DNA of 64,000 nucleotides from Chitinophaga pinensis (GTDB taxonomy: Bacteria; Bacteroidota; Bacteroidia; UBA4408), in the NCBI GenBank assembly GCA_945861665.1, contig CAMAVS010000002.1, forward strand, positions 79,527 to 143,526, written 5' to 3'. This document shows positions 54,181 through 63,315 of the stretch, one piece after another. The position numbers and the translations under genes were made by a program. Below the pieces are notes generated by a model that saw only the letters and a list, made by a program, of their open reading frames with translations, ran no database searches and had not been told where the DNA came from. Every line of letters starts with the position of its first letter. Position 1 is the first letter of the stretch.

Positions 54181-55980
54181 TTGAAAGCAACTGATATTAA
54201 AAACCCCGAGTATTTTCACAAAGTGGTTGATTGCCAACACGCGTGCCCTGCGCATACACCCGTACCTGAGTATATACGGCTTATTGCTGAAGAAAAATAT
54301 ACCGAAGCCTATATGATAAATTGGGATTCGAATGTGTTTCCTGGTGTTCTTGGACGCACCTGCGACCGACCCTGCGAACCCGCTTGCAGAAGAGGTAGAA
54401 TTGACGGCAAAGGCGAAGAGCCTGTGGCAATCTGTAGGCTTAAGCGTGTTGCTGCAGACAATAAAGGGGACGTTAAGGGCCTTATGCCTAAAGGGCCCTT
54501 TAGGCCAAACGGTAAAAAAGTTGCACTAATTGGCGCTGGCCCTGCTTCTTTAACCGTGGCGCGTGACCTTGCGCCATTAGGCTATGAGATACATTTATAC
54601 GATGAACAAAAATTAGGCGGGGGATTTATGCGCAGCCAAATCCCTTCTTTTCGTTTACCCGAAACCGTATTAAACGAAGAGGTTGGCTACATACTAGACC
54701 TTGGCATTCACACTCATTTTAATCATTATGTTGAAAGTTTAAAAGAAACGTTGGGCAAAGATTATGATGCTGTTTTTGTTGGTTCCGGTGCACCAAAAGG
54801 CCGCGACTTAGATATTCCCGGACGCAAGGATGGCGCTGCAAATATTCATATTGGAATCAATTGGTTAGCAAATGTTGCTTTTGAACATACTGCGAAGGTT
54901 GGCAAAAAAGTAATTGTGTTGGGTGGCGGAAATACGGCAATGGACTGTTGCAGAACAGCTCGGAGGTTGGGGGGTGACGAAGTAAAAGTGTTTGTTCGCA
55001 GCCCTTTTGCAGAAATGAAAGCTTCGCCTTGGGAAAAAGAAGATGCGGCCCACGAAGATATTCCAATCATTGATAACCACGTTCCAAAGTCGTTTGTGGT
55101 TGAGGGTGGCGTTTTAAAAGGAATGACTTTCGAAAAAGTTACGGCAGAATATGATAAAGATGGAAAAAGAAAATTGGTTCCGGTTAGCGGTCCGGATATT
55201 TTTATAGAAGCAAACGATGTGTTGATAGCGGTTGGACAAGAAAACAGTTTCCCTTGGATTGAGCGTGATTTAGGAATTGAGTTTGATAAATGGGATATGC
55301 CAACAGTGAATGAAACAACATTTGTTTCAACCAACCCGAAAGTGTTTTTTGGCGGAGACTCTGCTTGGGGGCCAAAAAATGTAATTACCGCAGTAGCCCA
55401 CGGGCACCAAGCGGCCATCTCAATTGACCTGATGTGTAATGGAAAAGATTTAGCCTTACGGCTTTCGCCTTATGTAAATTTGGTAAGTCAAAAAATGGGA
55501 ATACACGAGTGGGCTTACGATAGCGAAGTGGTTAGTGACAAGAGATACGTTGTTCCGCAGGCAGATAAAAAACTTACTCTTACAAATAGAAAAAAAGAAG
55601 TAGAGCTTGGTTTTAATGCGCTTGCCGGCTTTAAGGAGGCTGAGCGTTGTCTTAATTGTGATATACAAACAGTTTTTACAACTGACAAGTGCATTGAGTG
55701 CGACGCTTGTGTAGATATTTGTCCTACGGCCTGTATCTCTTTCACAGAAAATGCTGACGAAAGCGATTTGCGTTCAATGCTAAAAATGCCTGCGAAAAAC
55801 CTTACACAAGACTTATATGTATCCGACACTTTGCCAACAAAACGCGTAATGGTTAAAGACGAAAATGTTTGCCTTCATTGTGGGTTGTGTGCCGAACGCT
55901 GCCCCACCTCAGCTTGGGATATGCAAAAATTCTTTTACAATGTAACGAAGGCGCACACCGGTTGCGCTTCGCATAAATAA
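54181..55980 (+). CDS. GltD-like FAD oxidoreductase with added ferredoxin domain
   Basis: 599 residues from a TTG with a strong AGGAG ribosome-binding site 10 bases upstream. The N-terminal part has cysteine clusters (CQHACPAHTP, CDRPCEPACRRG) for Fe-S centres, followed by FAD and NAD(P) domains (VALIGAGPASLTVARDLA near residue 118; VIVLGGGNTAMDC near residue 240). A C-terminal two-cluster ferredoxin follows (CIECDACVDICPTAC near 505 and CLHCGLCAERCPTSA near 565). It is the electron-transfer module of a 2-oxoacid oxidoreductase and shuttles electrons between NAD(P)H and ferredoxin. First gene of the operon with the two catalytic subunits. Confidence 0.92.
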   Translation: MKATDIKNPEYFHKVVDCQHACPAHTPVPEYIRLIAEEKYTEAYMINWDSNVFPGVLGRTCDRPCEPACRRGRIDGKGEEPVAICRLKRVAADNKGDVKGLMPKGPFRPNGKKVALIGAGPASLTVARDLAPLGYEIHLYDEQKLGGGFMRSQIPSFRLPETVLNEEVGYILDLGIHTHFNHYVESLKETLGKDYDAVFVGSGAPKGRDLDIPGRKDGAANIHIGINWLANVAFEHTAKVGKKVIVLGGGNTAMDCCRTARRLGGDEVKVFVRSPFAEMKASPWEKEDAAHEDIPIIDNHVPKSFVVEGGVLKGMTFEKVTAEYDKDGKRKLVPVSGPDIFIEANDVLIAVGQENSFPWIERDLGIEFDKWDMPTVNETTFVSTNPKVFFGGDSAWGPKNVITAVAHGHQAAISIDLMCNGKDLALRLSPYVNLVSQKMGIHEWAYDSEVVSDKRYVVPQADKKLTLTNRKKEVELGFNALAGFKEAERCLNCDIQTVFTTDKCIECDACVDICPTACISFTENADESDLRSMLKMPAKNLTQDLYVSDTLPTKRVMVKDENVCLHCGLCAERCPTSAWDMQKFFYNVTKAHTGCASHK

Positions 55981-56021
55981 AAATCAATTTGAAGGTTTGG
56001 TAATTAAGGAGATAAATTATT

Positions 56022-57857
56022 ATGGCAGGAAAAACAGATAAAATAAATGACTTTGTGGTACGCTTTGCAAACGTGAATGGGACAGGGTCTGCTAGTGCAA
56101 ATTTTCTTTTTACAAAAGCAATTTTCAGGATGGGAGTCCCTGTTACGCCAAAAAACATTTTTCCTTCCAACATACAAGGACTGCCCACTTGGTACGAAGT
56201 GCGCGTAAGTGAAAAAGGATATTTGGGGCGCAGAGAAGGAATAGATTTATTGGTGTCTGTGAACCCACAAAGTATGCTTAACGATATAAAAAGCGTGAGA
56301 ACAGGTGGGTACTTTTTATACGATAGCTCTAAAAAATTACACGCAGAATATATTCGCGAAGACATTAATTACATTGGCGTTCCCTTAATGCAAATGTGTA
56401 ATGAGGCATATACCGATGCCCGTCAGCGACAGTTATTTAAAAACATTATTTATGTTGGGGCGCTTGCCACCTTATTAGATATCGAATTTAATGTGTTAGA
56501 AGATTTGTTATCCGAACAATTTAAAGGCAAAGAAAAATTAATTCCAGCAAACGTAAAGGCGTTAAAATTGGGCGTGGATTATATCCATGCAAATTATAAA
56601 TATCCATTGGAGTTTAGAGTAGAGAGGCGCGATTTGCTCAAGGATAAAATTATGATCGAAGGTAATTCCGCCTGCGGATTGGGCGCAGTATATGCGGGGG
56701 CAACCGTTGCTGCCTGGTATCCGATTACACCATCAACTTCAGTAGTAGAGGCATTTATGGACTACTCTGCAGAATTTCGTGTAGATAAAATTACCGGGAA
56801 AAACAATTTTGCCATCGTTCAAGCAGAGGATGAATTGTCTGCAATAGGAATGGTGATTGGCGCGAGCTGGAACGGTGCGCGTTCGTTTACAGCAACGAGC
56901 GGGCCTGGGGTTTCTTTAATGAACGAGTTTTTGGGCCTTGCTTATTTTGCAGAAATTCCAACCGTTTTAGTAGATGTACAGCGGACCGGCCCGTCTACAG
57001 GAATGCCAACACGCACACAACAGTCTGACATTATGGAAGCGGCCTATGCTTCGCACGGTGACACAAAGCACGTTTTGTTGTTTCCTTCTACTCCAAAAGA
57101 GTGTTTCGAATCAATGTTGGACGCATTTGACTTGGCCGAAGGGCTGCAGACACCCGTTATTGTAATGACAGATTTAGATTTGGGAATGAATGATCACGTT
57201 TCTCCTCCATTAACATTTGACGATTCGCGTGAGTACAAAAGAGGAAAAGTTTTAGATGCTGCAGCATTAGAAAAAATTGAAAAATTCGGACGTTATTTGG
57301 ACATTGACAAAGACGGAATTACGTATCGTACGCTACCCGGAACACACCCCTCTAAAGGCTCCTTCTTTACAAGAGGGACATCGCGTGACGAGTACGCAAC
57401 TTACACAGAAGACAGTGCGGCATATCAACACAATATGGATAGATTGATTCGCAAATGGGATACCGCTAAAAACATGGTTCCTGCACCGCAGGTGTATCAG
57501 AAAAAAAACGAATCAAAAAATGGAATTTTATTTTTTGGAACATCTCAATATGCTGCAGAAGAGGCGATGGATATTTTAAAAGAGGAAAAAATAGTGGTGG
57601 ACGCCATCCGCTTAAAGTCTTTTCCTTTTAATAAAGACGTAGAATACTTTATCAATTCACACGACACTGTTTTTGTAATTGAACAAAATCGTGATGCACA
57701 AATGAAAAGCTTATTAATGATTGAACTAGGGGTTGACCCTAAAAAATTAATTTCTGTGTTGAACTATGATGGAATGCCGATTACTGCGGATAACATACTG
57801 AATCAGGTAAAAGTAAACTTGCGATCATCGTCAAAAAGTCTAATGTCCAAAAACTAA
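56022..57857 (+). CDS. korA: 2-oxoacid:ferredoxin oxidoreductase, fused gamma-alpha subunit
   Basis: 611 residues. The gamma domain is N-terminal (FVVRFANVNGTGSASANFL, residues 1 to about 190) and the alpha domain follows, with WYPITPSTSVVEAFMDYS, QAEDELSAIGMVIGASWNGARSFTATSGPG and ETPVIVMTDLDLGMN-like segments. With the TPP-binding beta subunit it oxidatively decarboxylates a 2-oxoacid, probably 2-oxoglutarate, to an acyl-CoA and reduces ferredoxin. Preceded by an AAGGAG site, 41 bases after the oxidoreductase. The symbol follows the usual 2-oxoglutarate assignment; pyruvate cannot be excluded. Confidence 0.92.
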   Translation: MAGKTDKINDFVVRFANVNGTGSASANFLFTKAIFRMGVPVTPKNIFPSNIQGLPTWYEVRVSEKGYLGRREGIDLLVSVNPQSMLNDIKSVRTGGYFLYDSSKKLHAEYIREDINYIGVPLMQMCNEAYTDARQRQLFKNIIYVGALATLLDIEFNVLEDLLSEQFKGKEKLIPANVKALKLGVDYIHANYKYPLEFRVERRDLLKDKIMIEGNSACGLGAVYAGATVAAWYPITPSTSVVEAFMDYSAEFRVDKITGKNNFAIVQAEDELSAIGMVIGASWNGARSFTATSGPGVSLMNEFLGLAYFAEIPTVLVDVQRTGPSTGMPTRTQQSDIMEAAYASHGDTKHVLLFPSTPKECFESMLDAFDLAEGLQTPVIVMTDLDLGMNDHVSPPLTFDDSREYKRGKVLDAAALEKIEKFGRYLDIDKDGITYRTLPGTHPSKGSFFTRGTSRDEYATYTEDSAAYQHNMDRLIRKWDTAKNMVPAPQVYQKKNESKNGILFFGTSQYAAEEAMDILKEEKIVVDAIRLKSFPFNKDVEYFINSHDTVFVIEQNRDAQMKSLLMIELGVDPKKLISVLNYDGMPITADNILNQVKVNLRSSSKSLMSKN

Positions 57858-57866
57858 TATCTAACA

Positions 57867-58919
57867 ATGACATACGTTCGTCCAAAATTTCGCCATCCCG
57901 AATTACAAAAAAATAAATTAGGATATACTGTTGATTATTATGAAGGCGCACTTTCTACACTTTGTGCTGGATGCGGACACGATTCTATTTCAGCAGGAAT
58001 TATACAGGCGGCATACGAAATGAATATTGAGCCGCATAAATTAGCAAAGCTTTCGGGCATTGGCTGCTCCTCAAAAACGCCAGCATATTTTTTAAGCAAT
58101 TCACACGGATTTAATTCTGTTCACGGCCGAATGCCTTCTGTTGCAACTGGCGCAAATTTAGCAAATCGTGACTTGACTTATTTTGGCGTTTCTGGCGATG
58201 GCGACACTGCAAGTATTGGTATGGGGCAGTTTGTACACGTAATCCGCAGAAGTTTAAATATGACCTATATCGTTATGAATAACGGTTGTTATGGCTTAAC
58301 AAAAGGTCAAGATTCTGCAACCGCTGACCAAGGCTCTAAAAACAAGGGTGGAAATGTAAATTTATTTGAATCGATTGATTTAGCAAGCTTGGCTATTGAG
58401 CTAGGAGCAACATTTGTTGCGCAAAGTTTTTCGGGAGACAAGGCACAGTTGGTCCCTTTGATAAAAGCGGCTATGAATCATCCCGGCTTTGCATTTATCA
58501 ATGTAATTTCTCCTTGCGTTACCTTTAATAATAATGTGGGTTCTACAAAATCATACGATTATGTGCGCGAACACATTGGCGCAACAGCAACAGTAGATTT
58601 TGTTCCTGAGATGCAAGAGATAAGTATTGAATACGGTAAAGGAACACACAAGAATGTTACAATGCATGACGGCTCCGTAATTCAACTGCATAAATTGGCC
58701 GAAGATTGGAATCCGCTGGACAGGCAGTCTGCAATGAATGCAGTGATTAATGCGAAAGCAAAAAACGAAATTCTAACGGGGTTGTTGTATGTGAATCCGG
58801 ACGCTCACGATTTACACGATATAATTAAAACCAGCGACCGACCATTAAATACACTTACAAAAGAGGAGCTTTGTCCGGGCTCAGAAATGCTAAACGAGAT
58901 TAACGCTGATTTGCGTTAA
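57867..58919 (+). CDS. korB: 2-oxoacid:ferredoxin oxidoreductase, beta subunit
   Basis: 350 residues, 9 bases after korA. It carries the TPP pyrophosphate motif GVSGDGDTASIGMGQFVHV...NN (residues about 110-145) and the [4Fe-4S] Cys motifs (LCAGCGHDSI at residue 31-40; SGIGCSSKTP). The C-terminal part NVISPCVTFNNN is the family's typical end. It forms the active enzyme with korA; ferredoxin is oxidised through the upstream GltD-like gene. Confidence 0.94.
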   Translation: MTYVRPKFRHPELQKNKLGYTVDYYEGALSTLCAGCGHDSISAGIIQAAYEMNIEPHKLAKLSGIGCSSKTPAYFLSNSHGFNSVHGRMPSVATGANLANRDLTYFGVSGDGDTASIGMGQFVHVIRRSLNMTYIVMNNGCYGLTKGQDSATADQGSKNKGGNVNLFESIDLASLAIELGATFVAQSFSGDKAQLVPLIKAAMNHPGFAFINVISPCVTFNNNVGSTKSYDYVREHIGATATVDFVPEMQEISIEYGKGTHKNVTMHDGSVIQLHKLAEDWNPLDRQSAMNAVINAKAKNEILTGLLYVNPDAHDLHDIIKTSDRPLNTLTKEELCPGSEMLNEINADLR

Positions 58920-59037
58920 AACGGTATGCCCCAAACTAGTGCTGCAGAATGCTAACAAGGGCAACTCTTAAATAGTAACATTTCAGTAACATTCAGGTTA
59001 ACTTAACTTAAGCACCGCATCGTTAATTTGTAGTGAA

Positions 59038-59388
59038 ATGAAAAGGCGCCTTAACTATTTTTCTCTAGCTTTAGTCTTTATCAATTGTTTTGCTTTTGCT
59101 GGCGAACAGTCTTTGTCGGACAAAGCGAAGAACATTATCGTTATTAGCGGAAAAATATCGGATACTAACAACAACGAGTTATTGGCGGGTGTTAAAATAT
59201 CGTGCAATAATTGCGAAAAAACCTTTTACTCTGATCTTGATGGTTACTTTTTTATTCATTTAGATCTTGTCGATTCCGAAAATTTAAAAATAGAGTTTTC
59301 GCAAATAGGTTATTATGCTAAAAGCATTGACTTTAAAGAGCTTCTGGGCTCTTCCGGCAACACTTACATCGATTTAAAGTCTAAATAA
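59038..59388 (+). CDS. Small secreted protein with carboxypeptidase-regulatory-like domain
   Basis: 116 residues with a signal peptide (MKRRLNYFSLALVFINCFA, cleaved near FAG) and a single beta-sandwich of the CarboxypepD_reg-like type: VISGKISDTNNNELLAGVKIS, FYSDLDGYFFIHL, LKIEFSQIGYYAKSI. In this phylum such domains cap TonB-dependent receptors; here the domain is on its own. Role unknown. A TTAATTTG box lies 9 bases before the ATG. Confidence 0.75.
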   Translation: MKRRLNYFSLALVFINCFAFAGEQSLSDKAKNIIVISGKISDTNNNELLAGVKISCNNCEKTFYSDLDGYFFIHLDLVDSENLKIEFSQIGYYAKSIDFKELLGSSGNTYIDLKSK

Positions 59389-59510
59389 CACCTCCCAAAC
59401 ATTAACGCAACGTTAAGGTTTTGTTCCCCCTGAAACATAATACTGGAATTTTTCGTACAATTGTGAACTTAATCTTAATTGAAGGTTATTAAACCGTTAA
59501 TACTGAAAAT

Positions 59511-60008
59511 ATGAAAAAGTTCCTTTTTTTAATGGCTATACTCTTTACGAGTTCATCTTTCGCTCAAGTAGCCGGTTTCTCAAAAGACGCTGTGCCTAGC
59601 CAAAATGTTACGTTTAAAAATGGCCTATATCTATACAATGACCTTGCCTACACCGGCAAATATTTGGTTTATTACAGTAGCGGTTTAGTTAAAGAAGAGC
59701 TTAGCATAAAAGACGGCCTGTTAAATGGTGACGCCATTAAATACTATGAAAATGGTATTAAAATGGAAGTTGGCCACTTCGAAAACAATTTAAAGTTTGG
59801 TTTGTGGTCTAGTTACAATGTTAGTGGCGATTTAACTGCTGAAGCTTCGTACAAAAATGATAAAAAAGATGGCGTTTGGTCAATTTACAACGAAAGGGGT
59901 GCTAAGCTTTTTAAAATGGAATACACAGATGGCGAAAAAACGGGCACCTGGGTTCAGTGGGACGAAAAAGGGGGAATAACCAACTTAAAAACATACGTAT
60001 CGCTTTAA
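59511..60008 (+). CDS. Secreted YwqK/MORN-repeat protein
   Basis: 165 residues. A signal peptide (MKKFLFLMAILFTSSSFAQ) precedes four MORN-like repeats such as NDLAYTGKYLVYYSSG, KDGLLNGDAIKYYENG, NNLKFGLWSSYNVSG and DKKDGVWSIYNERG. It lacks a lipobox, unlike its relative at 22137. YwqK-type proteins have no known enzymatic activity. One of three such genes in the window. Confidence 0.8.
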   Translation: MKKFLFLMAILFTSSSFAQVAGFSKDAVPSQNVTFKNGLYLYNDLAYTGKYLVYYSSGLVKEELSIKDGLLNGDAIKYYENGIKMEVGHFENNLKFGLWSSYNVSGDLTAEASYKNDKKDGVWSIYNERGAKLFKMEYTDGEKTGTWVQWDEKGGITNLKTYVSL

Positions 60009-60087
60009 TTTTCCCTGAAATAGCCTATTGAACGGCAAAAAGTAAATTGGCTCCGTTAATTATAGGACAATCATTCTTATATATACA

Positions 60088-60115
60088 AAAAACCCCTGTA
60101 AATATGGGGGTTTTT
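60088..60115. terminator. Bidirectional intrinsic terminator
   Basis: AAAAAC4 with GGGGTTTTT around a nine-base loop, between the YwqK gene (plus) and tRNA-Cys (minus), with A and T tracts on the two sides. It can end both transcripts. Confidence 0.8.
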
Positions 60116-60127
60116 GATTGTTATTGG

Positions 60128-60198
60128 AGGTCCCGAGCGGATTTGAACCGCTGTACAAGGTTTTGCAGACCTCTGCCTAACCGCTCGGCCACAGGACC
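60128..60198 (-). tRNA. tRNA-Cys (anticodon GCA)
   Basis: 71 bases with acceptor GGTCCTG/CGGGACC, discriminator T, anticodon loop CTGCAAA (GCA) and T-arm around GGTTCGAATCC. A CCA follows at 60125-60127 (plus strand TGG). Confidence 0.95.
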
Positions 60199-60228
60199 TT
60201 ATTAGAATCGCAAAACTACACATTTTTT

Positions 60229-60579
60229 TTATTCTATAACTAAAACGCTTACCTTTTCGATGTTTCCATTCATTGGGGGGTTTAATTTTGTTACCCTAAC
60301 TTCAATTTTTTTTGCCTTTTTGGCAGTATGGTATAATTGTTTAATTATTCTTCTCGCCACGTGCTCAATCAAGTTTGACCGAATAGCCATTTCTTTTTTA
60401 ACTATTTCGTACACCATCACATAATCCACGGTATCTGCTAAAGAGTCGCTTATTTCCGCCTTTAAAAAATCGGCCTCAAGGTGCACGTCTACTAAATAAT
60501 TCGCCCCTATTTTGGCCTCTTCTAGCAAACATCCGTGGTATGCATAAAGCCTTATTCCTTCTATTTGTATTTTTCCCAT
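60229..60579 (-). CDS. folB: Dihydroneopterin aldolase
   Basis: 116 residues, a full-length FolB: GKIQIEGIRLYAYHGCLLEEAKIG (with the catalytic Tyr and the Glu of the pterin site), VDVHLEADFLKAEISDSL, TVDYVMVYEIVKKEM and the C-terminal VRVTKLNPPMNGNIEKVSV. It converts dihydroneopterin to 6-hydroxymethyl-dihydropterin in folate synthesis. Stands alone beside tRNA-Cys. Confidence 0.94.
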   Translation of the reverse strand: MGKIQIEGIRLYAYHGCLLEEAKIGANYLVDVHLEADFLKAEISDSLADTVDYVMVYEIVKKEMAIRSNLIEHVARRIIKQLYHTAKKAKKIEVRVTKLNPPMNGNIEKVSVLVIE

Positions 60580-60636
60580 ATTAAACCCTGTTTTGTTAAA
60601 AACAAATCAAAACTTGTTTTTTTGCTAAATTAATAA

Positions 60637-60644
60637 TACTTTTG
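60637..60644 (+). promoter_or_regulatory. Promoter of the cold-shock gene
   Basis: TACTTTTG (TAnnTTTG) with TTG 20 bases upstream, 30 bases before the ATG at 60675. Confidence 0.5.
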
Positions 60645-60674
60645 GTGACTTATTAATTTATATTTATTTTTATT

Positions 60675-60869
60675 ATGAAAACAGGAATTGTTAAATTTTT
60701 TAATGTAACTAAGGGGTTTGGGTTCATTAAAATTGACGGGTCGAACGAAGAAATCTTTGTTCACGTTACGGGTTTAGTTGACAAAATCAACGAAAACGAT
60801 AAGGTAACTTTTGAAATATCCGAAGGTAAAAAGGGTTTAAACGCAGTTGACGTTCGTAGAGCCGCTTAA
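60675..60869 (+). CDS. Cold-shock domain protein
   Basis: 64 residues, one cold-shock domain with RNP1 KGFGFIK at about 13-19 and RNP2 EIFVHVT at about 26-32. It binds single-stranded RNA or DNA, acting as an RNA chaperone. A terminator follows at 60892-60921. Confidence 0.95.
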   Translation: MKTGIVKFFNVTKGFGFIKIDGSNEEIFVHVTGLVDKINENDKVTFEISEGKKGLNAVDVRRAA

Positions 60870-60891
60870 TTGATATGCTTTTTTTGCTTAC

Positions 60892-60921
60892 AAAGACCCT
60901 TTTTTAATTAAAAGGGTCTTT
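60892..60921 (+). terminator. Intrinsic terminator of the cold-shock gene
   Basis: AAAGACCCTTTT and AAAAGGGTCTTT form a 12-bp stem with a 6-base loop, followed by T's. It can also serve the minus-strand lutB. Confidence 0.85.
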
Positions 60922-62300
60922 TATTTTATGCCCCTTTGCTCTCTCCACTGCTGATTAAATGATTTAGTAACAACTTCTGGCATTTCCCTTCTTTCGCCCC
61001 ACTGCTTTCTAAAAAACTGACGCATCATAAAGTTTTTCACTTTTGCGCCACCTTTGTCCATTTTGCTCCGCTTTAGCATCGCTGTTTTCCAAAAAAAGCG
61101 ATATAAATTTTCTGTTTTTGTTGAATGCCCTTTTGCAACAAAATCTCTACGGTTATACAATAACAACTTATGTATATCTATCCCCACCGGACAGCTCGCC
61201 GTACATTTTCCGCACATAGTTGAAGCGCTGCTTAAGTGGTAATAATTTTCTTCTGGTTTTAAGTGGGGCATAATCACAGAGCCTATCGGTCCACCATAAA
61301 CAGCGCCATAAGTATGGCCGCCAACATTTTTATATACAGGACAAACATTTGAACACGCTCCACACTTTATGCAGGCAAGCGCCCTTCTTTGTTCGGCAAG
61401 CGCTAACAAGCCTGTTCTGTTGTTGTCCAATAAAATTAAATACATTTCGTCGGGGCCGTCGTCTTCGTCATTTTGTTTTGGCCCACTTATAATGCTGTTG
61501 TAAGTAGTTATTTGCTGGCCGGTTCCGAAAGAGGCTAACAGGGTAATAAACACGTCTAGGTCATAAATAGACGGTATTAATTTTTCAATTCCGCAAATAC
61601 TTATGTGGACCTTTGGGAAGGCCATCCCGTTTATCGCATTTCCTTCATTTTCAGTAAGAACCACAGAGCCCGTATCGGCAATTAGGTAATTTGCTCCGGT
61701 TACCCCTATTTGTGCTGTTATAAATTTGTCTCTCAATTCATTTCTTACAAATTCCGCCAATTCGTTTGGGCTCACATTGCTGTCTGTTTGTTTTTTAGCA
61801 TTAGGCAGCTCTGCGATGCTTTCTTTCGACTTGTGCATTGCCGGTGTAACAATATGGTAAGGGGGTTCGCCAGAAAGTTGTTGAATATATTCCCCAAGGT
61901 CTGTTTCAATAACCTCAACCGAGTCTGCCACTAGCTCTTTGTTTAAATTTATTTCCTCAGTAACCATACTTTTGCTTTTAACAATATGATTACAAGAAGA
62001 CGATTTGGCTATCTTTTTTATTTCAGCAATCGCGTCTTCTGCGTTTTGGGCCCATATAATTTTTCCTCCCTTTTTAATAAAATTACTTTCAAATTCAATA
62101 AGGAATTTATCTAGGTTTTCGATGACCTTGTTTTTTGTAGCAGAAGCCCTTTGTTTGGCGAGATTAATATTAACGAACTGCGACTTACCTTGTTGTGCCG
62201 CACCTATATATTTACTTATATTATAATTAATTATTTTTCTGTGTTCTTTGTCAAAAGCAATCGACTCAGAACTTAATATAACCTGTTGCCGCTTTTCCAT
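60921..62300 (-). CDS. lutB: LutB-like iron-sulfur lactate utilisation protein
   Basis: 459 residues. An LUD domain (residues about 60-290) precedes a ferredoxin domain with two clusters (CIKCGACSNVCPVYKN near 305 and CGKCTASCPVGIDI near 360). The family is the B subunit of L-lactate oxidation. No lutA or lutC is adjacent. It follows rpiB after 8 bases, likely in one operon. Confidence 0.93.
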   Translation of the reverse strand: MEKRQQVILSSESIAFDKEHRKIINYNISKYIGAAQQGKSQFVNINLAKQRASATKNKVIENLDKFLIEFESNFIKKGGKIIWAQNAEDAIAEIKKIAKSSSCNHIVKSKSMVTEEINLNKELVADSVEVIETDLGEYIQQLSGEPPYHIVTPAMHKSKESIAELPNAKKQTDSNVSPNELAEFVRNELRDKFITAQIGVTGANYLIADTGSVVLTENEGNAINGMAFPKVHISICGIEKLIPSIYDLDVFITLLASFGTGQQITTYNSIISGPKQNDEDDGPDEMYLILLDNNRTGLLALAEQRRALACIKCGACSNVCPVYKNVGGHTYGAVYGGPIGSVIMPHLKPEENYYHLSSASTMCGKCTASCPVGIDIHKLLLYNRRDFVAKGHSTKTENLYRFFWKTAMLKRSKMDKGGAKVKNFMMRQFFRKQWGERREMPEVVTKSFNQQWREQRGIK

Positions 62301-62308
62301 TAATATTA

Positions 62309-62749
62309 TTAATTTTTTATTTTATCTACCCTGCTGCTGTGTCTTCCTCCCTCAAAATTAGTTTTTAAAAAAATGTCCACCATTTCAATTGCCATGGCGG
62401 TATCTATAAAGCGGGCTGGCAACGCAATCACATTTGCGTCGTTGTGAAGCCGCGCTAATTCTGTAACCGTCTTATTCCAGCATAATGCCGACCTTATTTC
62501 TTGGTGTTTATTAGCAGCCATATTAATTCCATTTCCGCTCCCACATATTAAAATGCCTATTTCGCTTTCTTTGCTTGTAATAGATTTTGCTACGGCGTGG
62601 GCTGCGTCCGGGTAATCTGCTCGATCTTCGTTATAGCATCCATAATCTTTAACCTTATTGTCGCCTTTTTCAATATATTTCCTTATGTCTTCTTTTAATT
62701 TAAACCCTGCGTGGTCACTACCAATAGCTATTCTTAGTGTTTTGTTCAT
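62309..62749 (-). CDS. rpiB: Ribose-5-phosphate isomerase B
   Basis: 146 residues with IAIGSDHAGFKLKEDIR near the start, the active Cys/Ser region ICGSGNGINMAANK and a His from DAAHAVAKS-type neighbourhood. It interconverts ribose-5-P and ribulose-5-P. It leads the rpiB-lutB pair. Confidence 0.94.
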   Translation of the reverse strand: MNKTLRIAIGSDHAGFKLKEDIRKYIEKGDNKVKDYGCYNEDRADYPDAAHAVAKSITSKESEIGILICGSGNGINMAANKHQEIRSALCWNKTVTELARLHNDANVIALPARFIDTAMAIEMVDIFLKTNFEGGRHSSRVDKIKN

Positions 62750-63315
62750 ATTAATTATATTTTAATACGGCAAAATTAATCTAAAGCTATATATTTATAT
62801 TTATAAGCCAATTATGTTATTAACAAACACGCTAATTTATATGTTAATTTAATTTTAAAAACTGTAATAATTAAATTAAGTGTTTATAAGGCCGCCACTA
62901 CTATATAATTAGTAATTAACAATCAAATAATATATATTTATATTTATATTATAAAACACACAAGAAATTAACTTTTATAATTATCTTTTTATGTTCTTTT
63001 AAATATTAATAATTATAATTAACACATTACTTATAATTATATTAATATATTAATAATCAAATACTTGATATTTATTATTATTAATTAACAATAACAATAA
63101 ATAAATAAATAAATAAACTTTTTAACAATATTAACAGTCTATATATAATATAAATAATATTTAATAAACTATATATTATAATAAATACTAAATAGGTTGT
63201 TGATTTTTTATATATATTTTTATAAATTATTATTTAGATTTATTTATATAAACATATAAAGTGTTGATAAAAAAAGAAGAAAAGGTGATTTTAAAATAGT
63301 ATATATTGATAAAAT
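62750..63315. other. Extremely AT-rich intergenic spacer (566 bases)
   Basis: Almost pure A/T between divergent genes, with a short (AATA) microsatellite around 63095-63116. No convincing ORF, tRNA or hairpin terminator is visible. Two weak DnaA-box-like words (TTATCAACA near 63262 on the minus strand, and an AATCAACA nearby) are the only hints of a replication-related use. I see nothing else supported. Confidence 0.5.

Noticed and set aside
63091..63116. Tetranucleotide microsatellite as a CRISPR or array element
   Set aside because: Simple AATA slippage in an AT-rich spacer, with no spacer sequences.
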